64,000 bases of DNA, from contig NZ_BKZP01000012.1 in the NCBI RefSeq assembly GCF_008974185.1, positions 16,841 to 80,840 of the forward strand, read 5' to 3'. The notes beneath the pieces were generated by a model. The model did no database searches. It had not been told where the DNA came from and saw only the letters and a list, made by a program, of their open reading frames with translations. This DNA is from Weizmannia acidilactici. GTDB taxonomy: Bacteria > Bacillota > Bacilli > Bacillales > Bacillaceae_C. This document shows positions 8,594-18,859 of the stretch, piece after piece; the first letter of the stretch is position 1, and every line of letters begins with the position of its first letter. The position numbers and the translations under genes were made by a program.

Positions 8594-9397
8594 TCACCAT
8601 TTTCTCATTTCATTCATAATGATATTTGCTGTTTCTTCAACGGCTTTGCTCGTCACATCAATCACTTTGCACCCGAGCCGTTCCGCGACTTTATTGAAAT
8701 ATTCCAATTCATATTTAATCCTTTCAATTGTCGCATAGCTTGCCGTGCCTTGGAGCCCGAGCGTTTTCAGCCGCTCTTTCCGGATATGGTTTAACGTGTC
8801 CGGATCAATTTTCAAGCCGAAGCATTTTTCAGCCGGCACCCGGAAAAGCTCTTCAGGGGGATCCACTTCCGGCACAATCGGCACATTCGCAACTTTATAA
8901 CAGTGGTGCGCCAAATATTGCGACAGAGGAGTTTTCGATGTGCGCGACACGCCGATCAATACGATATCCGCCCGCACAATGCCGCGAGGATCCCGGCCGT
9001 CATCATATTTTACGGCAAATTCGACGGCCTCCACCTTTTTAAAATAGGCTTCATCGAGTTTTCTCACGAGCCCTGGTTCATAAAGGGGCTTGCATTCATA
9101 AAGATGGAGCAGCTCGTCCATCAGCGGCCCCATTAAATCAACTGCCGCAATTCCGTGTTTTTTTGCTTCTTCATCCATATATTTTCTCATTTCCGGCTTT
9201 ACAAGCGTATAAACAATCATTCCATAATTCAAGGAGGCGAGCGAAACGACTTCATCGATATGTACGGTGTCTTCCACATAAGGAAAGCGTTTCAGTTCCG
9301 CATCATTCTTTTCAAATTGGCTGATCGCCGCTTTTGTCACCAGTTCCGCCGTCTCCCCGACCGAGTCGGAAACGATATAAATATGAGGTTTTACCAA
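8594..9397 (-). CDS. ppsR: PPDK regulatory protein family kinase/phosphatase (PpsR, YqfL)
   Basis: This family (DUF299) carries out ADP-dependent inactivation and phosphate-dependent activation of pyruvate phosphate dikinase or PEP synthase. The 267-residue protein has the P-loop-like [16 protein letters not shown] near residue 150 and the N-terminal [16 protein letters not shown] segment typical of the family. It follows ccpN by 17 bases. That pairing makes sense because CcpN controls gluconeogenic genes, and PpsR adjusts carbon flow at the PEP-pyruvate step. I see no gene for the target enzyme in the window. Confidence 0.93.
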   Translation of the reverse strand: MVKPHIYIVSDSVGETAELVTKAAISQFEKNDAELKRFPYVEDTVHIDEVVSLASLNYGMIVYTLVKPEMRKYMDEEAKKHGIAAVDLMGPLMDELLHLYECKPLYEPGLVRKLDEAYFKKVEAVEFAVKYDDGRDPRGIVRADIVLIGVSRTSKTPLSQYLAHHCYKVANVPIVPEVDPPEELFRVPAEKCFGLKIDPDTLNHIRKERLKTLGLQGTASYATIERIKYELEYFNKVAERLGCKVIDVTSKAVEETANIIMNEMRKW

Positions 9398-9414
9398 AGA
9401 TCACCACATCCTTT

Positions 9415-10047
9415 TCAATCGCCGTCCGCGAGTTCTACAAATGCTTTTGTAATATTGGTTTTTGTAATCCGGCCTACCACTTCAAGGCCTTTTTCTGTTT
9501 CTTTTACGATTGGCATTGAATCAATTTGCTTTTCGATCAGTTTTTTCGCCACATCAATCAGCAGATCGTCCTTTTTACAGTAAGTGATGTTTGGCATTCT
9601 TGTCATAATGATATGTACGGGAAGCGAGGTTAATTCCTTATTTCCGAGGCTGGCCCGCAATAAGTCTTTCCGCGACAAAACGCCGACAAGATGGGCTTCA
9701 TTGTCGACGACATAAAGCGTGCCGACGTCTTCGAGAAAAACCGTTACGATCGCATCGTACACAGATACATTCTCATTTACAACGACCGGCAAAGACTGGT
9801 AATCTTTCACATAAATATTTTTCAAATTTTCCGTGAGCAGCTGCGTGCTTGTTTTTCCGGTATAAAAATACCCTACACGCGGGCGCGCATCCAAATAGCC
9901 CGCCATCGTTAAAATGGCGAGATCCGGCCGCAGCGTTGCCCTCGTCAAATTCAGCTTTTCTGCAATATGCTCCCCTGTGATCGGGCCGCTCGTTTTGACA
10001 ATTTCCAATATTTGTTCCTGCCTTTTTGTTAATTCGATCGTAATCAC
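9415..10047 (-). CDS. ccpN: Transcriptional repressor CcpN, HTH plus tandem CBS domains
   Basis: CcpN represses gluconeogenic genes (gapB and pckA in B. subtilis) during growth on glucose. The N-terminal winged helix (ELTKRQEQILEIVKTSG to LTRATLRPDL) is followed by two CBS domains sensing adenine nucleotides. The start is uncertain. A near-perfect Shine-Dalgarno AAGGCGGTGAT (10053-10043) lies where the conserved N-terminus begins, but no ATG, GTG or TTG sits 5-9 bases beyond it. I list the GTG at 10047 that lies inside that element. The frame runs upstream to 10128, past the likely promoter, so longer starts are improbable. Confidence 0.92.
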   Translation of the reverse strand: MITIELTKRQEQILEIVKTSGPITGEHIAEKLNLTRATLRPDLAILTMAGYLDARPRVGYFYTGKTSTQLLTENLKNIYVKDYQSLPVVVNENVSVYDAIVTVFLEDVGTLYVVDNEAHLVGVLSRKDLLRASLGNKELTSLPVHIIMTRMPNITYCKKDDLLIDVAKKLIEKQIDSMPIVKETEKGLEVVGRITKTNITKAFVELADGD

Positions 10048-10078
10048 CGCCTTATTAAACGCAACCATATGAAAACAT

Positions 10079-10107
10079 AGTATAGCACAATGCTGCCATT
10101 CTGTCTT
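10079..10107 (-). promoter_or_regulatory. Extended -10 promoter for ccpN-ppsR
   Basis: On the minus strand AAGACA (10107-10102), 17 bases and TATACT (10084-10079), preceded by TGC to make an extended -10. Transcription would start near 10072, about 25 bases before the ccpN start region. Confidence 0.6.
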
Positions 10108-10186
10108 CAAATGCCGTGTGTTGCACATAAAAGCTTCAAATCTTTATTTATATTGTAGGCACAATATGCATATACTGAATAACAGA

Positions 10187-10954
10187 TTATCCTTCATCCG
10201 GTTTCAGGCCTTTTTTTAGCTCTTCCATTTGGCTGAGAAAACGTTTCGATTTCAAATGCAGGCCAGAATATTCATCATAGTACATGGAAATGGCCTGCCT
10301 TAATTCTTTTTTTGTCGATTCTTTTACGGAAATGGTGCCTAGCCGGTTGATATCCAGAAAATAAAAAATCCGGAGCAGCCTGATGGAGGGCTGGGACAAC
10401 GGAAGCCGGTACGGGTCGCGGCCAAAACAGCGGTCGCAAAGAAGTCCGTTTTCCCGGATGGAAAATGCAAAGGCCCCTGCCCGGCTTCCGCATACCGCGC
10501 ACTTGTCCATGGACGGGTACAGCCCGAGCACATTCAGCATTTTCATTTCAAAAATGTTGGTGATGATTTCCGTATCATAGCCTTCATCGATATATTCAAG
10601 CGTGCGCAGCAGCAGTTCAAACAAAAAAGGGTTCTTTTTTTTGTCTTCCACCGCCTTATCCAAAAGTTCAATCACATATACGGCATATGCCGTTTTAAAA
10701 ATATCTTCGCGGATATAGCGCATGGAAGAAACAATTTCGCCCTGTTGGAGTGTGCCGAGACCCCGCGACGGCTGGAAAAGAAAGTTTCCGTATGTAAAGA
10801 TTTGGGAAACCGCGGCCAAGCGGCTGTTCGGTTTTTTTGCACCGCGTGCCATTACACTCAGTTTCCCAAATTCCCGCGTATAAATATGCAATATTTTATT
10901 GGATTCGCCATAATCCGTATTTTTAATGACGATCCCTTCACATTTTTCGAACAA
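10187..10954 (-). CDS. recO: DNA repair protein RecO
   Basis: RecO helps load RecA on single-stranded DNA in recombinational repair. The 255-residue protein has the N-terminal OB fold ([18 protein letters not shown]) and a zinc-binding pair CAVCG and CDRC in the C-terminal half. The frame begins at GTG 10963, but that codon lies inside the ribosome site AGAGGTG; TTG 10954 is correctly spaced and gives the same length as B. subtilis RecO. It lies downstream of yqzL and era, the usual order. Confidence 0.95.
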   Translation of the reverse strand: MFEKCEGIVIKNTDYGESNKILHIYTREFGKLSVMARGAKKPNSRLAAVSQIFTYGNFLFQPSRGLGTLQQGEIVSSMRYIREDIFKTAYAVYVIELLDKAVEDKKKNPFLFELLLRTLEYIDEGYDTEIITNIFEMKMLNVLGLYPSMDKCAVCGSRAGAFAFSIRENGLLCDRCFGRDPYRLPLSQPSIRLLRIFYFLDINRLGTISVKESTKKELRQAISMYYDEYSGLHLKSKRFLSQMEELKKGLKPDEG

Positions 10955-11004
10955 CCTTCCCACCTCTTGCTTTTAAAAAGCGGCCGGCCCGGCCTGCCGG
11001 CGGG

Positions 11005-11148
11005 TCATGTTACCGGAAAATCCGCTTCAGCCGGATCTTCTTCGGGTTCCTGCCGTTCTTTTTGCCGATCCCTTTCCAGTTCTTTAAAAAGCAGGTACGT
11101 ATCAATATTGCCGGTATCCGCAAAGACTTTCCAGGTAAATTCCAACAT
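11005..11148 (-). CDS. yqzL: YqzL family small protein
   Basis: A 47-residue protein, MLEFTWKVFADTGNIDTYLL and onward, ending EADFPVT. It matches the YqzL family, which sits between era and recO in Bacillus and has the same length; its function is unknown. The ATG at 11148 aligns with the family N-terminus; an in-frame ATG at 11166 would add six residues. The upstream AAAGGCGTGGTG serves as ribosome site. It ends 50 bases before recO and is probably co-transcribed with it. Confidence 0.85.
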   Translation of the reverse strand: MLEFTWKVFADTGNIDTYLLFKELERDRQKERQEPEEDPAEADFPVT

Positions 11149-11273
11149 CTTCACCACGCCTTTCATGTTGTGAGGGTCATGAATTTTTAAAAGCCTTCAC
11201 TCATAGCTTCACCAGAGCAGATGCAAACATTCGGCGTAAAAATTGTCAATTGGCGCGTGAATTCATCTCTGGG

Positions 11274-12585
<1,312 letters not shown>

Positions 12586-12773
12586 TTAATTGTATTTTAC
12601 TACAAGTTTGCCTCAAAGTTAAAATGTATTTTTCATTATTTTTGAATATTTTAAGTTTCGTTAAAATTTTGTCGATGTATGGCTGGTTTAATCTTATTTT
12701 ATCGTAAAGAAAGACGTGTTTCAAACCGCGCCGACCACAGGAAGGTTTAAAGGGCTATTTACAGGATCATGCG

Positions 12774-12892
12774 GATCAGTGCGAAATTTGCGGGACTCCT
12801 GCGGGAAAAGACGGGCCAGGCGAGACCCCGCAGTACGGAACCGTGCGAGGAGGCTCGGCGCGGGCGGAAAGCGGGCGGATTTCGCGCTGATC
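12774..12892. repeat. Structured intergenic repeat with inverted arms
   Basis: A GC-rich element in an AT-rich gap. The left arm GATCAGTGCGAAATTTGCG (from 12774) pairs with GGCGGATTTCGCGCTGATC (ending 12892), with differences that mostly keep G-U pairs. Inside are CTGCGGG/CCCGCAG, GTACGG/CCGTGC and the GAGGAGGCTC motif. I recall dispersed Bacillaceae repeats with a similar GACTCCTGCGGGAAAAG core; only one copy is in this window. Confidence 0.7.
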
Positions 12893-12923
12893 ATTTCGGT
12901 TCTTCATAAAAAAAGAAGCCGCA

Positions 12924-13316
12924 TCAAAAAGCCGCTCCTTCGAATAAGTGAAGCAGTTTCGGAAGAAATACGATGCAGCCGATGATGGCGGCGAGCACCG
13001 CAGCCATCAGCACCGCTGCCGCTGCCGCATCCTTTGCCTGCTTGGCAAGCGGATGGTACCGGCCATCCGCCAAATCTACCGTCCGCTCAACTGCCGTATT
13101 CATCAGTTCCATCGAAAATACGCCGAAGATTGAAAAAAGCACTGCAATCCATTCGGCTTTGGAAAGGGAGAAAAAGAAACCGAGCAAAACGGCGCAAAAA
13201 GCCGCAAAAAGATGAAACCGGAAATTCCGTTCCCGCCTGATCGTCTGCCACACTCCTTCCAAAGCCGGCCGGAAAGGGGTACGGTATTTCGGGATATTTT
13301 TACCTTTTGAGCCCAT
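12924..13316 (-). CDS. dgkA: Undecaprenol/diacylglycerol kinase family protein
   Basis: A DgkA-type integral membrane kinase, 130 residues with three predicted membrane helices. The family signature [12 protein letters not shown] and the active-site segment [14 protein letters not shown] are present. In B. subtilis the enzyme phosphorylates undecaprenol rather than diacylglycerol, feeding the lipid carrier pool for wall synthesis. Its start overlaps the last 17 bases of ybeY, so the genes are coupled. It is separated from cdd by the 12574-12923 gap with the repeat, unlike the tighter arrangement in relatives. Confidence 0.93.
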   Translation of the reverse strand: MGSKGKNIPKYRTPFRPALEGVWQTIRRERNFRFHLFAAFCAVLLGFFFSLSKAEWIAVLFSIFGVFSMELMNTAVERTVDLADGRYHPLAKQAKDAAAAAVLMAAVLAAIIGCIVFLPKLLHLFEGAAF

Positions 13317-13770
13317 ATCCGTCTAAAATCTCTTTCTGGCGTCCGAACATTTCCGCTTCATCTTCTTTTGTCATATGGTCGTAACCGAGCAGATGGAGAA
13401 ACCCGTGAACGGACAAAAAGCCCAGCTCCCTTAAAAACGAGTGCCCGTATTCCCTGGCCTGCTCCCTTGCGCGCGGCACGGAAATGATAATATCCCCGAG
13501 CACACGCGGCAATCCCTCACCAATAATTTCGATCTCCCCTTCCCCGGACTCTTCAAGCGCAAAAGAAATGACATCAGTTGGCTGGTCTTTATCACGGTAC
13601 TCGCGGTTAATTTCGCGGATCCGCTCGTTATCGGTGAAGGTCACCGACAACTCGGTCCCGTCCTCAACCCCTTCTTGTTCAGCCGCATAATTCAACAAAT
13701 CTTCAACGAGCCGCAGATTTTCTTCTGCCAGCTCATTCGTTTCATCAATCAAATCAATCGATAAGGTCAT
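13300..13770 (-). CDS. ybeY: Endoribonuclease YbeY, rRNA maturation factor
   Basis: YbeY is a zinc-dependent RNase involved in 16S rRNA 3' end processing and 70S quality control. The zinc motif [11 protein letters not shown] lies near residue 122 and DQPTDVISF in the middle, both diagnostic. I use the ATG at 13770, with AAAGGATG upstream, giving 156 residues; three extra codons are possible from 13779. It follows pgpH and precedes dgkA. Confidence 0.95.
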   Translation of the reverse strand: MTLSIDLIDETNELAEENLRLVEDLLNYAAEQEGVEDGTELSVTFTDNERIREINREYRDKDQPTDVISFALEESGEGEIEIIGEGLPRVLGDIIISVPRAREQAREYGHSFLRELGFLSVHGFLHLLGYDHMTKEDEAEMFGRQKEILDGYGLKR

Positions 13771-13854
13771 GTCAGCCATCCTTTTTCTTTATATTATGCA
13801 ATTGTAATGTTAACAAATATTGATGGTAAACGCGATACACCCACGGCCGTGAAA

Positions 13855-15968
13855 CTACTTCGGATACTGGATCCTTGAATGGAAAATGCCGTTCAGCGTT
13901 TCGCAAAGCGTACATTTAACAATCTTCAATTCTTTCATCATAATGTCACATTCATTAAACTGTCCATCCATCATGCGGGCCTGCACAATGCTGTGGACCA
14001 AATTTTGAATTTCTTCCGGCGTCGGACGGCCGCTTCAACGCTGTCCGCAATATTGATGACAGCGGCTTCTTTCGTCTGCGGCTTCGGGCCGGAATAGCGG
14101 TAATCTTCTTCTTTTACCTCCGAGCTTTTCTTTTTCGCCTTGCTGTAAAAATATTTTATACATGTCGTCCCGTGGTGCTGTTCGGCAATGTACACCAAAG
14201 CTTTCGGCAGCCTATAATTTTTTAGCATTTCCGCCCCGTCTTTTGTATGGGCAAAAATAATGTCCCGGCTTACTTCCGGCTCGAGTCGGTCATGGGGATT
14301 GCCGGTATTCATCTGGTTTTCGATAAAAAATTGCGGGCGCTTCGTTTTCCCGATATCATGATAGTAGCTTCCGACACGCGCCAAAGGGCCGTTTGCCCCG
14401 ATCGCTTCGCACGCCGCTTCGGACAAGTTTGCGACCATCAAACTATGATGATACGTGCCGGGGGCTTCTATCAAGATTTTTTTCAAAAGCGGATGGTTCG
14501 GGTTGGACAATTCAATCAGCCGCATCGGGGACAAAATGCCGAACGCCGCTTCAAAAAACGGCTGCAGCCCCATGGTCAAGACCGCAGACAAAATGCCGGA
14601 CAAAAACGCAAACAAAAGGGAATACAAAAAATCCATTTGTGCCATTTGCCCGGGATTCAACAAATAAATAAAACAGACGGCCAGCATATTGAAAAGCGCG
14701 ACGGATATCCCAGTTTTAAAAAGCCGTGTCCGCTCAAGCCGCGCCAGCAAAAGTAATATGCCGGCAGTACCGCTCAATAACGCATACACGACCATCTCGG
14801 CATTAAACATATCGGCTAATTCACCGTGGAATTCAATGCTCGCGCATGCCGCAAGCAGGACACCAAGCAAAAAAGCCGAACGGTCCCTGAGCAGAATCTG
14901 GGCAAGCATTGGGGCCATTGCCGCAGGGTAAACATATTCGATCCCGGCAATTTGCAGGTGGATCAATGCGCCGATCAGCTTCATCAATGCAAGCGCGATC
15001 AGAAGAATCATGCCTGCCATGACAAGCCGGTTCTGCTTCGTTTCTTCGGGGGCGCGCATATGGCGGACATATAAATACAAAAGGGTGCAGGCAAGCAGGA
15101 CAAAAACGGCCAATCCGATATACGGTTTGATCGATCCGCTATTTTTTAATAAGCCGAACAGTTCAAGCTGGCGGTATGTTTCGCGGTCGATCAGATGCCC
15201 TTCCTGGACAATGACCTGCCCCTGAAGAATTTTAACAGGCTCCACACTATCCATCGCTTGCTTTTTTCTTTTTTCCGTCAGCTTTGCATCATACACATAA
15301 TTGGGCACAATGGCGTACTTTCCGAGTTCGGCCGCCGCAGTTTTCAGACCTGCTGGCAATGCGGATCTGCTGATTTTCACCGCAACGGCATCCCGGGCAT
15401 AAGCCACATCGTCTTCTGTGATTTTTTTGCCGAGCGCTTCTTCGGCACTACTGACCACAACGCTTCTAACTGCATCCAAATCATCCGGAGAAGCGGACAA
15501 AAGTGCGAGAAAACTGTTGTCGAAAATGGAACCGGCCACATTGCCTGAAACATTTTCAGTAAGGATTTCTTTTAGTTTTGCCAGTTTTTCTTCCTGTAAT
15601 TTGTTGCTGCTTTTGCCGCTCTCTTTTTGTTTTTCATATTTCCCATTCACTTCTTCCACCACATCAAAGATAGAATTCATAAGGGAAACACGGTTTTGCA
15701 CCTGGCTAGTTTCATAAGTGTAAGCTTTTGCCACTTCACGGGCCGCTTTCTGCTTTTCTTCGTTCGTCTTCTCTTCATCAATAACTGTTTTCGGGGAGCG
15801 GATCGTATTATTCGCAATCGAAAATAATTTAATATCGTATGTTTGTGGCCTGATGTCTGGATAAAAGATACCGAACATAATAAGGGCCAGAGAACACAGG
15901 ATAACGGATGTAAACCCTTTAAATCCCAGCATCACCCGCAGCCTGCCGATATGCTCATGCAATTTCAT
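13855..15968 (-). pseudogene. pgpH: 7TM-HD c-di-AMP phosphodiesterase PgpH (YqfF), frameshifted
   Basis: PgpH is a membrane phosphodiesterase that degrades c-di-AMP. N-terminal helix, long extracellular 7TM-HDED domain, seven membrane helices (about residues 280-460) and a cytoplasmic HD domain are present, with APGTYHHSLMV, YYHDIGKTKRP, EQHHGT and NIADSVEAAV. After V648 (codon at 14027) the frame reads RRRKKFKIW and stops at 13971. The correct C-terminus resumes one frame over at 14025, beginning PTPEEIQNLV and ending HSRIQYPK before a TAG at 13855. Joined, the product would be about 710 residues, the normal size. Catalytic residues remain, so partial activity is possible; sequencing error is the alternative. 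Confidence 0.85.
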
Positions 15969-16043
15969 CTGCCGTTTGACACCGCCCTTTTAGAATCAGT
16001 CTTAACGCTTCCATCATACCAGTTTTCCGCATAAATTGCATGG

Positions 16044-16075
16044 CAAAATAACCCGGATAAAAGCATTCGGGTTAC
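16044..16075 (-). terminator. Weak hairpin at the phoH stop
   Basis: On the minus strand AACCCG and CGGGTT pair around a 12-base loop overlapping the phoH stop, followed by ATTTTG. It may reduce transcription into pgpH rather than end it. Confidence 0.45.
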
Positions 16076-17025
16076 GCATTCTGGTAGGCCTCGATGATTT
16101 TTGCAACCAAAGGATGGCGGACGACATCGCTTTCTTCAAGATACACAAATGCGATGCCTTGTATATTTTCGAGCACCCTTTCCGCTGTCAAAAGCCCCGA
16201 TTCCACCCCTTTCGGCAGGTCAATCTGCGTCCTGTCGCCGGTAATGACCATTTTAGAATTTAAGCCAAGCCGCGTCAGAAACATTTTCATTTGCGCCTGC
16301 GTCGTATTTTGCGCCTCATCCAGGATGACAAACGCATCATCCAGCGTACGCCCGCGCATATAGGCAAGCGGCGCAATTTCAATCGTTTCCCTTTCTATAA
16401 GGCGCTGGGTATGTTCCGCGCCCAAAACATCATTTAACGCATCATAAAGGGGGCGCAAATACGGGTCGACTTTTTCTTTCAGGTCACCGGGCAAAAAGCC
16501 AAGGCTCTCGCCCGCTTCAACTGCAGGGCGGGTTAATATGATCCTTTTGACCTGCCCGCTTTTTAACGCATTCACCGCCATTACGACCGCCAAATACGTC
16601 TTTCCCGTACCGGCCGGGCCGATCCCGAAAACCAGGTCATGGTGCCGGATCGCTTTGATATAGTCTAGTTGCCCCAAAGTTTTGATGCGAATCGCTTTTC
16701 CTTTCGCATTGCGGGAGATTTCTTCTTCATACAGGATGGTAAAATAATCAAGGTGCCCCTTTCTTTCCAGTTCAACAGCGTATAGCACATCACGCCCGCT
16801 GATATGGATGCCTTTCCGGACAAGATCAAGCAGCTTGGCCATCACCATAATAACCCTTTCGGCAGCCTCTTCTTCCCCGCTTGCCTGGATCGTTTCACCG
16901 CGGGTGATGATATGCACCCCGTAGGCATCCTCAAGTAGTTTCAAATGCCTGTCGGAAATCCCGAACAGGAGCACTGCTTCGTTTGTATTTTCCAATTGTA
17001 GTTTTGCCGTGCTTTCTTCTGTCAT
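16072..17025 (-). CDS. phoH: PhoH family ATPase
   Basis: A 317-residue PhoH-like protein with an N-terminal KH-like segment and a helicase-like ATPase domain: Walker A GPAGTGKTYLA near residue 130 and Walker B VILDEAQNTT near 235. A role in RNA metabolism is suggested by its constant company with ybeY and era, but its substrate is not settled. Its start overlaps the yqfD stop by four bases (ATGA). Confidence 0.95.
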   Translation of the reverse strand: MTEESTAKLQLENTNEAVLLFGISDRHLKLLEDAYGVHIITRGETIQASGEEEAAERVIMVMAKLLDLVRKGIHISGRDVLYAVELERKGHLDYFTILYEEEISRNAKGKAIRIKTLGQLDYIKAIRHHDLVFGIGPAGTGKTYLAVVMAVNALKSGQVKRIILTRPAVEAGESLGFLPGDLKEKVDPYLRPLYDALNDVLGAEHTQRLIERETIEIAPLAYMRGRTLDDAFVILDEAQNTTQAQMKMFLTRLGLNSKMVITGDRTQIDLPKGVESGLLTAERVLENIQGIAFVYLEESDVVRHPLVAKIIEAYQNA

Positions 17026-18215
17026 TCTAAGTCTCCTTGAGCAATTGGTTTTGCAATTGCAATATTCTCTATCACTTCGTAATGGATTGCCATTTTTAAT
17101 GTACCATTCTCCACTTTTTCTTGCAAAACATATTCATCTGTGATTTGCGCATCCTTTTCCAGTTTTTTGCGCAAATCTTGCATGGCCAAAATCTTTGCTT
17201 CCTTCACGGCCTCATTTTTTGTGTATACTCTCGGCGCATCTTCTTTTTCCCGTACCGTCTGCCGGATGATGCGGATCGGCGTCTTCCATTTCAGGAATTT
17301 CACGCTATCCGCCTCTTCCGACGTATCGGAATACTTGTACGCTTGGTTTTTAAACCCCCATACATGCAGCTTTACGGATCCGATACCGACGTAATATTTG
17401 CGGATTTCATTGCCAGTATAGACTTGGAAGCGGGATTTCAGCGGAAGCTCAACAGCAGTTTTATACCATGTTTTTCCATAGATCTTCCCCTTTGCCGCAA
17501 CCGGATATTTTTCTTTATCATTTCCAATGATGCCCGAAACAAGCAGCTGGCCTTTTTTGACATACTGGTTGATTTTCACAACCGGCTTTCCCTTTTCGAC
17601 AAACATATTTTCGACGACCGCTTTCTGCGAGGCGACAAGATGCTGCGGCCCCGGATTTTTAACCGGCTTCGGCGTATTTTTCTCTACGACAGTAAAATGG
17701 TAGGTTGTCCCCTGCAAATCAACACCGATCCACGTCACGCCGGGAAGCGCGTTTGTCAGCTTATGCTGGACCGTTTCGATGTCATCCAGGAAAAATTGCA
17801 AATTCCCTTTCTTAATTCCCAGTTTGTCCAATTGCTTGCGGATTTCATGCTCAGTTTTCGGGGACGCGCCTTTAATTTCCACCCCCCAAACCACATTGGA
17901 AAGAAGCGTGATCATGGCCAAAAACAGAAAAAAACCAAACAGGAATCCGGCGTTTTTCAGCGTCCTTTTCCATAAAAAAGGTACGCCCCGGCCACGTAAA
18001 AAGCGGATCTCTAAGTCTTGGCCCCTCGCCTGTTTCCGGAGTTTGTGGATATCAGCCAAATGCATCTCGAACGTGACGGTCATCGTTCCCTTCCGCTTTA
18101 CATTCCATACCACCAAATCGGACCGTGTCAGCTGGTTGATAAAACGTTCAATCCCTTTTCCTTCAATTTTTACGAGCACTGTCCCCTTTATAAATGTTAC
18201 CCATTGATTTTTCAA
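17022..18215 (-). CDS. yqfD: Sporulation protein YqfD
   Basis: YqfD is conserved in endospore formers and expressed in the mother cell during sporulation; its biochemical role is unknown. The 397-residue protein has a small N-terminal domain, a membrane helix near residues 90-110 (NAGFLFGFFLFLAMITLL) and a large extracytoplasmic part. It sits between yqfC and phoH as in B. subtilis, 12 bases after yqfC and overlapping phoH by four, which suggests that phoH is also read by sporulation transcripts. Confidence 0.93.
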   Translation of the reverse strand: MKNQWVTFIKGTVLVKIEGKGIERFINQLTRSDLVVWNVKRKGTMTVTFEMHLADIHKLRKQARGQDLEIRFLRGRGVPFLWKRTLKNAGFLFGFFLFLAMITLLSNVVWGVEIKGASPKTEHEIRKQLDKLGIKKGNLQFFLDDIETVQHKLTNALPGVTWIGVDLQGTTYHFTVVEKNTPKPVKNPGPQHLVASQKAVVENMFVEKGKPVVKINQYVKKGQLLVSGIIGNDKEKYPVAAKGKIYGKTWYKTAVELPLKSRFQVYTGNEIRKYYVGIGSVKLHVWGFKNQAYKYSDTSEEADSVKFLKWKTPIRIIRQTVREKEDAPRVYTKNEAVKEAKILAMQDLRKKLEKDAQITDEYVLQEKVENGTLKMAIHYEVIENIAIAKPIAQGDLE

Positions 18216-18227
18216 CCGAAGCCACTC

Positions 18228-18512
18228 CTATCCGTTCAAATACACAACTTCATCTATTTTGCCTTCCAATAAGATTTCTTCAGGTAAAATCGTTTTGATG
18301 ACAAACGACTGGCCTTTGATCAATAGCTGCCCGTTTTCGAGGAGCAGCCGGACTTCTTTATCTGTAAATGTCAAAAGGCCGCGGTGGTTTTCAATGTAAA
18401 TATGGATCTGGCCAATCATCGTGATTCTTGGAAGGTCCATCATCACATCTTGTGGAAGTTCCATTTTATGTGCCATCCAGTTTTGCAATTGCTGCCGCCA
18501 TTTTTTTGCCAT
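18228..18512 (-). CDS. yqfC: Sporulation protein YqfC
   Basis: A 94-residue YabP/YqfC family protein, made in sporulation in B. subtilis with unknown biochemistry. The ATG at 18512 follows AAGGGGGG and gives the normal family length; the frame upstream to 18551 is not needed. The conserved core reads LPRITMIGQIHIYIENHRG near residue 30. It is first of the yqfC-yqfD-phoH set. Confidence 0.92.
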   Translation of the reverse strand: MAKKWRQQLQNWMAHKMELPQDVMMDLPRITMIGQIHIYIENHRGLLTFTDKEVRLLLENGQLLIKGQSFVIKTILPEEILLEGKIDEVVYLNG

Positions 18513-18604
18513 AAAAAAGAACCCCCCTTTCATCTCATATTTATGACACAAAAAAGGGGTTCATCACTGAATTTGCGATTTTCTTGCAGGCACATTCCGG
18601 GATT

Positions 18605-18700
18605 TTATGTAAAATATTCGATCGTCCCGTCCGGAAAATATTTTTCAATGTATGCTTGAAGTTTTTCTTTCAATTCTGTTTCTTGTTCTTTCGGGTAAAT
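18605..18700 (-). pseudogene. Remnant coding fragment upstream of yqfC
   Basis: One frame reads IYPKEQETELKEKLQAY to DGTIEYFT before a TAA at 18607-18605: 31 residues that look like the C-terminus of a real soluble protein. The frame is closed immediately upstream by TAA at 18703, and no normal start with a ribosome site is available. In B. subtilis one or two small genes (yqfA, yqfB) lie between yqeY and yqfC, so this may be a decayed neighbour. I do not recognise the family. The rest of 18513-18859 shows only this fragment and the yqeY terminator. Confidence 0.4.
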
Positions 18701-18813
18701 TTACTTGCCGATCCCGTACCTTCCTCATTTTACGCAGTGCTTCTCTTCATCTGGAAAGGGGCTGGATGATCAGGGACGGGAGGATGAAAAGATAGGGAAT
18801 GGGGCAGAGCATT

Positions 18814-18845
18814 TAAAAAACCGGAAACCCCTCGGATTCCCGGCT
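18814..18845 (-). terminator. Terminator of rpsU-yqeY
   Basis: On the minus strand CCGGGAA pairs with TTTCCGG with one G-U pair, followed by six T. It is 15 bases past the yqeY stop. Confidence 0.85.
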
Positions 18846-18859
18846 TTATTATGCAAAGA

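Noticed and set aside
12716..12985. A plus-strand ORF across the cdd-dgkA gap
   Set aside because: It runs through the hairpin repeat and then antisense into dgkA, with no ribosome site or protein-like sequence.
13879..14097. A plus-strand ORF at the end of pgpH
   Set aside because: It is antisense to the frameshifted C-terminus of pgpH; the minus-strand reading gives the clear family sequence.
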